This document shows positions 39,172 to 44,646 of a stretch of DNA of 44,646 nt, piece by piece. Both the position numbers and the translations under genes were made by a program. The stretch comes from JADZEJ01 sp964426815 (lineage in GTDB: Bacteria; Patescibacteriota; Patescibacteriia; 2-12-FULL-60-25): positions 1 through 44,646 of the forward strand of contig CAYRRZ010000006.1 in the NCBI GenBank assembly GCA_964426815.1. The letters run 5' to 3'. The notes below the pieces were generated by a model that did no database searches, was not told the origin of the DNA, and saw only the letters and a list, made by a program, of their open reading frames with translations. Within the stretch, counting starts at the first letter, position 1, and each line of letters opens with the position of its first letter.

Positions 39172-40661
39172 CGACGCAGTATAAGCCAGTTGAGATGATT
39201 ACCGCGACTGATATTTATCGGCATTTTCAATGTCCGCATTGGGCGTATTATGAGCGTTTTGCGAGTCTACAAGAACAGGCTTTGCGACGACCTTTGTCTG
39301 ATGGTGAAAAGATGCGCATGGAGAATGGGCTTGAGCACGAAGCTGATGTTGTTCGGACCGTTTTTGGCGTGGAGTTTGTTCAGGTCGATGGCGCCAAGCA
39401 ATCAATGGATCAAGCTTTCGAACAAACCATGGATTTGATGAAGCAGGGTGTTCAAACGATTTATCAAGGAGTTCTTAAACATGGCAATTGGATAGGGAAG
39501 CCGGATATTTTAGAAAAGGTTCCCGGTGAAAGTGTTTTTGGCAATTGGAGTTATACGCCGGTTGATGTGAAATCATCGCATGCCTTAGAAAAGTATCAAA
39601 AGATGCAATTGGTTTTTTATGCGAGCTTATTAGAGCGAATTCAGGGGCGTTTTCCAGCTCAGCCGGCGATTTTGAATATTGATCGCGAGCGTATTCCGTT
39701 TGCAGCGGATGAAGTCATGGAAGAGTTTTTACGTTTAATGAAAGAGCTGGAAGATATTGCGCAGGGGATAAAGCCGGAACCGGTTTTGCGCAAAAGTTGT
39801 TTTGATACTGGACCATGGGGAAAGGTGTGTCAGCAATATGCAGAATCGTTGAATGATATTGCCTTACTCTACAATGTTGATATTACCAAGTTGCGTTTGC
39901 TGCGTGGTTTAGGCTTACGGACGGTTGATGATATTGCGGAAATGGATCCGCAGGCCTTTGATGGTGTTGCGAAGGGTCTTCGTTTGCATGGCTTAGAGAC
40001 CATGAAAAGACAGGCTCAGGCTTTGCAGTCTGGTTTGGTGATTATTCGTGAGCCGGTGCATTTGCCAGATCCACCGCTCGAGATTCATTTTGATATTGAA
40101 AGCGACCCACCAAATGATTTTGATTATTTGTATGGATTTTTGGTGCGCGAAAATGGGAAGGATCGATACCTGCCCTTTGTGGCTGAATCAAAAGACAAAG
40201 AAGGGGAGATGTGGGATGCTTTTTTGGCTTGGCTTGAAACCTTGCCTGAGGCCTATGTGGTGTATCACTACTCGGTGTATGAAATGACACGATTAGCTGT
40301 ATTAGAGAAGCGATATGGCGGTAATTCTGCCTTGGAACGGTTTCGTGCCTCTATGGTTGATTTGAAGGAGTGGACTTCGGATAGTTGCACCTTCCCTCTA
40401 TATTTTTATGGATTAAAATATATCGCCAAGTTTTTGGGTTTTCATTGGCGTGGGGATGTACAGGGCGGAGGACAATCCGTTGATGTTTTTGAAGAATTTA
40501 CGCGTACCGGAAAACGCGAATTGCTTGATTCGATTATTACGTATAATGAAGATGATGTTTGTGCCACCGCTCACTTGAAGGATTGGCTGGTGACGTATGC
40601 CGGAGAAATTAATTCCTATCCTGTGCCATACCCTTGGGACGATACCCGGTCACCTGTTTAA
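39168..40661 (+). CDS. TM0106-type RecB-like nuclease fused to RNase H-like exonuclease
   Basis: A 497-residue protein. The N-terminal half is a PD-(D/E)XK RecB/Cas4-like nuclease (KPDIL as the Asp, YTPVDVKSSHALEKYQ as the (D/E)xK part). A helix-hairpin-helix region follows in the middle (LLRGLGLRTVDDIAEMD). The C-terminal half is an RNase H-like 3'-5' exonuclease (HFDIESDPPNDF, YHYSVYEMTRL, ITYNEDDVCATAHL). Fe-S-type Cys are reduced: QCPHW near the start and CFDTGPWGKVC later, one short of four. It probably trims DNA or RNA in repair; the precise role is unknown. Its last 53 bases overlap the convergent yibE/F-like gene. Confidence 0.88.
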   Translation: MTTQYKPVEMITATDIYRHFQCPHWAYYERFASLQEQALRRPLSDGEKMRMENGLEHEADVVRTVFGVEFVQVDGAKQSMDQAFEQTMDLMKQGVQTIYQGVLKHGNWIGKPDILEKVPGESVFGNWSYTPVDVKSSHALEKYQKMQLVFYASLLERIQGRFPAQPAILNIDRERIPFAADEVMEEFLRLMKELEDIAQGIKPEPVLRKSCFDTGPWGKVCQQYAESLNDIALLYNVDITKLRLLRGLGLRTVDDIAEMDPQAFDGVAKGLRLHGLETMKRQAQALQSGLVIIREPVHLPDPPLEIHFDIESDPPNDFDYLYGFLVRENGKDRYLPFVAESKDKEGEMWDAFLAWLETLPEAYVVYHYSVYEMTRLAVLEKRYGGNSALERFRASMVDLKEWTSDSCTFPLYFYGLKYIAKFLGFHWRGDVQGGGQSVDVFEEFTRTGKRELLDSIITYNEDDVCATAHLKDWLVTYAGEINSYPVPYPWDDTRSPV

Positions 40662-41886
40662 TTGGATCGAGATAGGTTTTTTCGGGACGAAGCGCAAACC
40701 AAGCGGCTAAAAGAGCGGTGATTGGAACGGTAAATACGAGACCGATGGTACCGGCCATTGAGCGAATGATTTCATCGACGACGGAATCAAAGTTTATAAA
40801 CTTTGCCCAAGATCCACCATATTGGGAGTAGAGGAGAAGGGTTGAAATTGAAGCACCAACATAAGCAAAGACCAAGGTATTCGCTAAAGCGGCCATGTGG
40901 TCGCGGCCAATGACCATGCCTGAGCGGAATAATTCTTTGAATCCGAGTTTTTGATTTGCGTGACGAACTTCCATTACACCTGAGGCGATTGAAACAGCGA
41001 CGTCTTCAACCACACCCATTGAAGCGATAATGATACCGGCAAAGAGGAGGCCTTGTGCATTGAGATTTGGATTTTTGCTAAAGAAGAGACGGTCCTCTTC
41101 GCTTGAAAGTCCACCTAAATGAGCCCAGTCAGAAAATAAGCTGGCGATAATAAAGGCGACGAAGGTTCCACCGAGCGTACCAATTACGGTTACGAAGCTT
41201 TTCCGATTCCAGCCCATGGCAAAGACGCTAGAAATGGTGGTGAAAACAGCTGACAATAGGAATGCAATCGGGACCGGGTTTAAGCCTTTTAAGAAACTCG
41301 GAATGAGAACAAATCCAATCAAAAGAATTGAGATGAACATTGAAGCTACCGTTTTCAAGCCCTGCCAACCCGCAAGTAATACCATCACAAAAACAAACAA
41401 GAGCAAAAGACCGTACATGACATTTCGACGATCAAAGCCTTCGAGAAATGCGAGCGGCGCTCCGCCTTCTGGATTTGGTTGAAGAAAGATTAATACCTTG
41501 TTTCCAGGAACAGGATCTAAGTTATAGGGATTACTTGTAGCATCGCTTGAGATTTCAGTGGTTTGGTTTTTGAGCGGCCCGCTGAGATATTGAATCACAT
41601 AGGTGCGCAATTGCTGTGCGCCTTGTGCACTTTGTTGAGTACTAGAACGAACATCTTGAACAAGAGCTCGTTCATAGGTGCCGTCGATTTCCCGTCCTTC
41701 TGTACTCGCTTGCGCTGTTTGCTCATTTCCGTTTTGTTTTTCGGTGTCAGCAATCGTTGTTGTTGCTGTGGTTGAAGTAGCTGTGGCTGTTGAGGTTGTT
41801 TGAGCCTGGATTGGCTGAATAAAGGCCAAACTAAGCCCAAGGAATGCCGTAAACACAAGAAAAGAGTGACGATATTTCATGTTCAT
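40609..41886 (-). CDS. YibE/F-like membrane protein
   Basis: A 425-residue protein: signal peptide (cut near PIQAQ, ~residue 29), a Thr/Ala-rich linker, a soluble outside domain (~70-150), then about seven or eight membrane helices starting VMYGLLLLFVFVMVLLAGWQGL. The multi-pass part fits the YibE/F family, whose function is unproven. Start ATG 41886 or ATG 41880 (MNMKYRH). It runs opposite to the nuclease gene and shares 53 bases with it at the 3' ends. It is divergent from tRNA-Pro at 41960. Confidence 0.9.
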   Translation of the reverse strand: MNMKYRHSFLVFTAFLGLSLAFIQPIQAQTTSTATATSTTATTTIADTEKQNGNEQTAQASTEGREIDGTYERALVQDVRSSTQQSAQGAQQLRTYVIQYLSGPLKNQTTEISSDATSNPYNLDPVPGNKVLIFLQPNPEGGAPLAFLEGFDRRNVMYGLLLLFVFVMVLLAGWQGLKTVASMFISILLIGFVLIPSFLKGLNPVPIAFLLSAVFTTISSVFAMGWNRKSFVTVIGTLGGTFVAFIIASLFSDWAHLGGLSSEEDRLFFSKNPNLNAQGLLFAGIIIASMGVVEDVAVSIASGVMEVRHANQKLGFKELFRSGMVIGRDHMAALANTLVFAYVGASISTLLLYSQYGGSWAKFINFDSVVDEIIRSMAGTIGLVFTVPITALLAAWFALRPEKTYLDPIKQVTGYRPKGMAQDRN

Positions 41887-41959
41887 AGCTTAGCGCTGAA
41901 TTCTTGCCAAAGCAATTGGGGATTGATACGCTCGTCGAGCCTTAGAAAAAAAGGAATAT

Positions 41960-42035
41960 CGGGCTATAGCGCAGTTGGTAGCGCGCATCGTTCGGGACGA
42001 TGAGGCCGTGAGTTCGAGTCTCACTAGCCCGACCA
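41960..42035 (+). tRNA. tRNA-Pro (CGG)
   Basis: Acceptor CGGGCTA / TAGCCCG, anticodon loop TTCGGGA (CGG), T loop in GTGAGTTCGAGTCTCAC, discriminator A, CCA encoded. It stands alone with its terminator. Confidence 0.97.
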
Positions 42036-42073
42036 AAAAAGACCTCCGTGTATATCGGAGGTCTTTTTTGGTC
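42031..42073 (+). terminator. Terminator that includes the tRNA-Pro 3' end
   Basis: The 18-base arms from GACCAAAAAAG to CTTTTTTGGTC are perfect around a 7-base loop. The left arm begins inside the tRNA (GACCA). Confidence 0.93.
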
Positions 42074-42081
42074 GGGATTGG

Positions 42082-42110
42082 TTGACATTTCTGCAAAAAA
42101 ATGGTATAGA
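42082..42110 (+). promoter_or_regulatory. Promoter TTGACA-17-TATAGA
   Basis: TTGACA 42082-42087, spacer 17, TATAGA 42105-42110. The leader has ATCGACTT / AAGTTGAT arms and an SD TGGAGG before ATG 42169. Confidence 0.8.
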
Positions 42111-42168
42111 CTTTTATCGACTTTATTCTAAGTTGATTGAAAGATCGTCCTTTTTCTGGAGGCTAGAC

Positions 42169-42816
42169 ATGAAGCATATTCACAGCGTTTTCTTGTTTCT
42201 GTGTGCCGTTTTTAGCGGCGTGGGATGTGGTGGACAGGTCGATGATGCTCAGGCGAATGTTTCGCCAGAAACCAATCCGTTGGCCTGTGCCCCGAATGAG
42301 TCTCCGCGTCTGTCTGTGTCGGTTATTGGCCCAGCTGATGGTGAGATCGAGATTGGTTCGAGGGGTGCTCTATTCCTGACGATCTCGGTCGAGCTTTCTT
42401 GCGGCAAAACAGACCTCACTGATTTTACGGTCCATTTGGACAGTGAGTTTGGGGCTCAGTCTTCATCGCTGTGTCACGGTTCGTGCGATTCGAATCCGGA
42501 TTCCTGGAGTTTTCAGCATCCGACTCTGACGCCCGAAGCAGGAGCTGGTGAGGAGTCGTTCTTTTTTGTGGATCCGGCGAAAGGCGTGACGGCTGCTTTT
42601 TACAAACCCCTCTCGATCGAGGCTGGTCGTAAAAATCTGTTCCATCTGCGTCTCGATATTGCCTCGAAAGAATTCGTGCCTGGTTCCTTGATAGGCTACA
42701 GGTTTCACGCCTACTTGGGCGATGTCACGGTTCAGAAAGGGGTCCTCATTGCTCTGGATCCGCAAATTCGGGTCATTGGTGGGCATCAGAAGATTGTTTC
42801 AGTCCCGTTATCTTGA
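42169..42816 (+). CDS. Lipoprotein of unknown function (cassette gene)
   Basis: A 215-residue lipoprotein with lipobox GVGC (Cys at about residue 20), then GGQVDDAQANV, a mature part with paired Cys (ACAPNE, SCGKTD, LCHGSC) and a beta-rich pattern (RLSVSVIGPADGEIEIGSRGALFLTISVE). No family recognised. Start ATG 42169 with GGAGG 7 bases upstream; the longer frame from 42082 would begin in the promoter. GC content and codon use are like those of the other cassette genes. A terminator follows. Confidence 0.78.
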   Translation: MKHIHSVFLFLCAVFSGVGCGGQVDDAQANVSPETNPLACAPNESPRLSVSVIGPADGEIEIGSRGALFLTISVELSCGKTDLTDFTVHLDSEFGAQSSSLCHGSCDSNPDSWSFQHPTLTPEAGAGEESFFFVDPAKGVTAAFYKPLSIEAGRKNLFHLRLDIASKEFVPGSLIGYRFHAYLGDVTVQKGVLIALDPQIRVIGGHQKIVSVPLS

Positions 42817-42862
42817 CGTCTATATCGACTTGAGTTCTTGCTCAGCGGTGTAGACGTTTTTT
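42817..42862 (+). terminator. Intrinsic terminator
   Basis: CGTCTA (42817-42822) and TAGACG (42851-42856), with an inner TGAG / CTCA stem, followed by TTTTTT. It ends the 42169-42816 transcript. Confidence 0.75.
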
Positions 42863-42925
42863 GTTTCGTCTGTCAGTCCATTGACCCCAGGCTCGTTCAT
42901 AGATACGATATGACACATCTTGAAA

Positions 42926-43025
42926 NNNNNNNNNNNNNNNNNNNNNNNNNNNNNNNNNNNNNNNNNNNNNNNNNNNNNNNNNNNNNNNNNNNNNNNNNNN
43001 NNNNNNNNNNNNNNNNNNNNNNNNN
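42926..43025. other. 100-N scaffold gap with duplicated 55-base flanks
   Basis: The 55 bases before the gap (42871-42925) are identical to the 55 after it (43026-43080). Same artefact as at 6823. Confidence 0.95.
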
Positions 43026-43035
43026 TGTCAGTCCA

Positions 43036-43064
43036 TTGACCCCAGGCTCGTTCATAGATACGAT
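43036..43064 (+). promoter_or_regulatory. Promoter TTGACC-17-TACGAT of uppS
   Basis: TTGACC 43036-43041, spacer 17, TACGAT 43059-43064. The box ends right at ATG 43065, so the start at 43083 is the likelier one. The same sequence is seen before the gap. Confidence 0.6.
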
Positions 43065-43082
43065 ATGACACATCTTGAAACT

Positions 43083-43769
43083 ATGGGACATCCTGTACAC
43101 CATTTGGCCATCATCATGGATGGAAATCGTCGTTGGGCCAAAGAACGCGGCCTTCCAAGCCTTGAAGGGCATCGCGCAGGGTATGATCGCCTGAAAAAAG
43201 TCGGAGACGCTTGCTTGGAGCGTGGTATCCAAGTTTTAACTGTGTATGCGTTTTCCACCGAAAATTGGAAACGAGCTCAGGATGAAGTTGGATATTTGAT
43301 GGATTTAATTGAATTTGGGGTTTCGGCGGATTTGGAACATTTTAAACAACGCAATGTGCGTTTGCGTATTATTGGTCGCCGCGAAGGATTGCGTCCTTCG
43401 GTGCTGCGCGCGATTGAAAAGGCAGAAGGGGAGACGGCGATGAATACAGCCGCCACTTTTGCGATTTGTATTAATTATGGCGGTCGGATGGAAATTGTAG
43501 ATGCGGTTAAAGCGATTGCTGCTTCTGGAGTTCCTGCTGAAGCTGTTACGGAAGAATTGATTCAATCGCATTTGTACTGGCCAGACATGCCGGAGCCAGA
43601 TTTGGTTGTGCGTACGTCTGGAGAAGCTCGCGTTTCTGGATTTTTGACGTGGCAGAGCGTGTATAGCGAATTGTATTGGTGCGACAAGTTTTGGCCAGAT
43701 TTTGATGATGTGGAATTGGACAAAGCTTTAGAAGAATTTTCTACTCGGCAGAGACGATACGGGAAATAG
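43083..43769 (+). CDS. uppS: Undecaprenyl diphosphate synthase
   Basis: Makes the C55 carrier lipid for cell-wall and polysaccharide synthesis from FPP and IPP. 228 residues: LAIIMDGNRRWAKERGLPSLEGHRAGYD (catalytic Asp, Gly, Arg), VYAFSTENWKR, CINYGGRMEI and the C-terminal PDLVVRTSGEARVSGFLTWQSVYSELYW (IPP-binding RxSGExRxS). Start ATG 43083 (MGHPVHHLAIIMDG) is preferred to ATG 43065, because the -10 box ends at 43064. The 3' end overlaps the convergent unknown gene by 29 bases. Confidence 0.95.
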   Translation: MGHPVHHLAIIMDGNRRWAKERGLPSLEGHRAGYDRLKKVGDACLERGIQVLTVYAFSTENWKRAQDEVGYLMDLIEFGVSADLEHFKQRNVRLRIIGRREGLRPSVLRAIEKAEGETAMNTAATFAICINYGGRMEIVDAVKAIAASGVPAEAVTEELIQSHLYWPDMPEPDLVVRTSGEARVSGFLTWQSVYSELYWCDKFWPDFDDVELDKALEEFSTRQRRYGK

Positions 43770-44562
43770 CTTTTCTTTTTGAAGAAAATGCATCTTCTAT
43801 TTTTTGGATATATTCCTTCTTTTTCCTTTTTTTAAAGAGGGGTTCATCGTTTTTGTGCCAGGTATAGAGTCCGTTTGTGAAGACGATATCCCAATTGTGC
43901 TCCAGGCTTGTTTGCAGGAGGTTTTTTATTTGAGCAAGATATGCGATGCATTGTTTTCTTGCCTCAGTCCGTTGCTTTTCGTTGATTCGCATCTCTTCGT
44001 AAAGTCCCTGTAGTTCTGTTTCGATGATTTGTGGTTTTAAAGACGTGAAAAGAATTTTCCATTGTTCTGTGGTTGGTGCAATTCGTTCTTTATCAAGGGC
44101 TATAGGTACGATGCTTTTTCCAAGTCGAGTTAAAAAATGACTACCGATCGAATTGGCATCTTCGGATATATCGCCAGCTTTTGGCGCAAGGGCGCTTTTA
44201 AGATTTCTGAGGCAATATTCTACTACTTCTTTTGCTATTTTCTTGATTTTTTTATCTTCTTGTTCCACTTGTAGCTTTTCGTAATACGTTTTGAGTATTG
44301 TCAGCGCTTCCTTAGCTGTACGGAGGTCGGTTTGTGCCCATCGTTGGTATTCTTGGTTTCGTTCACACTGTATCCAGGCTTCGCTGTCTTCAAGAAAGGT
44401 CCGTGTTGGCTTCGTGGGTAATGTCTGCGTTCTGGCCACTTCAGCTTCAAGATAGGGGAGGATCGCCTTTGTCTTAGATTCGCTCCTGCCTTCGATAAAA
44501 GCCTCGATGAATTCATCAAGTTCTTTTGTTGGAAATTGTCTGAATGTGTAATACGAAGCCAT
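43741..44562 (-). CDS. Soluble helical protein of unknown function
   Basis: A 273-residue protein, mostly helical, rich in Lys, Glu and Thr, without signal peptide or membrane helix. The middle (~80-115) looks like a coiled coil, and the C-terminus is very basic (FKKRKKKEYIQKIEDAF). No family recognised. TTGTCG-17-TATCAA lies just upstream on the minus strand; AAGGAAT stands before the ATG but transcription may begin inside it. The 3' end overlaps uppS by 29 bases. Its codons are A/T-rich relative to the cassette genes. Confidence 0.65.
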   Translation of the reverse strand: MASYYTFRQFPTKELDEFIEAFIEGRSESKTKAILPYLEAEVARTQTLPTKPTRTFLEDSEAWIQCERNQEYQRWAQTDLRTAKEALTILKTYYEKLQVEQEDKKIKKIAKEVVEYCLRNLKSALAPKAGDISEDANSIGSHFLTRLGKSIVPIALDKERIAPTTEQWKILFTSLKPQIIETELQGLYEEMRINEKQRTEARKQCIAYLAQIKNLLQTSLEHNWDIVFTNGLYTWHKNDEPLFKKRKKKEYIQKIEDAFSSKRKAISRIVSAE

Positions 44563-44571
44563 ATTCCTTAT

Positions 44572-44600
44572 TTGATAACATGTGTTGCATCTTTCGACAA
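44572..44600 (-). promoter_or_regulatory. Promoter TTGTCG-17-TATCAA (minus strand)
   Basis: Minus strand: -35 at 44600-44595, -10 at 44577-44572, 9 bases before the ATG at 44562. Confidence 0.5.
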
Positions 44601-44602
44601 AA

Positions 44603-44631
44603 TTGACGGGCGGGATTGACTGTTCTATATT
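44603..44631 (+). promoter_or_regulatory. Promoter TTGACG-17-TATATT leading off the right edge
   Basis: TTGACG 44603-44608, spacer 17, TATATT 44626-44631. It has the cassette-type spacing and points to a gene beyond the window; its -35 is 2 bases from the divergent promoter. Confidence 0.55.
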
Positions 44632-44646
44632 TGTTCTATATGGCGA

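Overview
The window looks like a chromosomal scaffold from a Candidate Phyla Radiation (Patescibacteria) bacterium, probably of the Parcubacteria/Uhrbacteria kind. This is inferred from gene style, not from a database match: compact informational genes, many genes without a Shine-Dalgarno (SD) sequence, a threonyl-tRNA synthetase without its TGS domain, and a baseplate-J-like membrane protein typical of the group. The code is standard (TGA serves as stop, Trp is TGG). Two runs of 100 N (6823-6922, 42926-43025) are each flanked by the same 55 bases on both sides, so they look like unmerged contig overlaps and not real missing sequence.

Layout, left to right. 1-6035: pheT (cut by the edge), two small membrane proteins, dnaE. 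6032-6407: a small self-contained cassette. 6425-8958: a tandem GGDEF protein split by an in-frame TAG. 8990-12312: baseplate-J-like protein, a T-box leader and thrS. Minus strand 12370-17755: a large charged protein with an HPD motif, a small cassette gene, then the transcription order smpB, ssrA (tmRNA), infC, rpmI, rplT. 17781-22440: AI-2E-type permease, small membrane proteins, an HtrA-like pseudoprotease and a Wzz-like protein. 22451-27975: an island of higher-GC secreted proteins (beta-barrel-like protein, three cysteine-rich lipoproteins with Gly/Ser/Ala linkers). 28003-35309: holB-like, a beta-propeller lipoprotein, frr, glyS, M16 peptidase, tpiA, a TPR protein, tRNA-Thr(GGT), tRNA-Tyr. 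35439-37751: two more secreted-protein cassettes. 37790-41886: tRNA-Thr(TGT), rpmG, a small membrane protein, a (p)ppGpp-type HD hydrolase, a TM0106-type nuclease, YibE/F. 41960-44646: tRNA-Pro, one more lipoprotein cassette, uppS, an unknown gene and a promoter leading off the right edge.

Two transcription styles coexist. Housekeeping genes mostly have a -10 box 7-13 bases before the ATG, no clear -35 and no SD, as expected for leaderless mRNA. The accessory genes (mostly secreted or lipoproteins, richer in GC) each carry a TTGACA-like box exactly 17 bases from a -10, usually a leader that can fold, an SD in most cases, and in most cases their own intrinsic terminator. They behave like independent 'moron'-style units dropped between core genes.

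The most interesting items are this cassette family, the island of cysteine-rich Gly/Ser/Ala lipoproteins, the thrS T-box whose UGGA matches the U73 discriminator of both tRNA-Thr genes in the window, the split tandem GGDEF gene, tmRNA lying 17 bases upstream of infC, and an HtrA homologue that has lost its catalytic triad.
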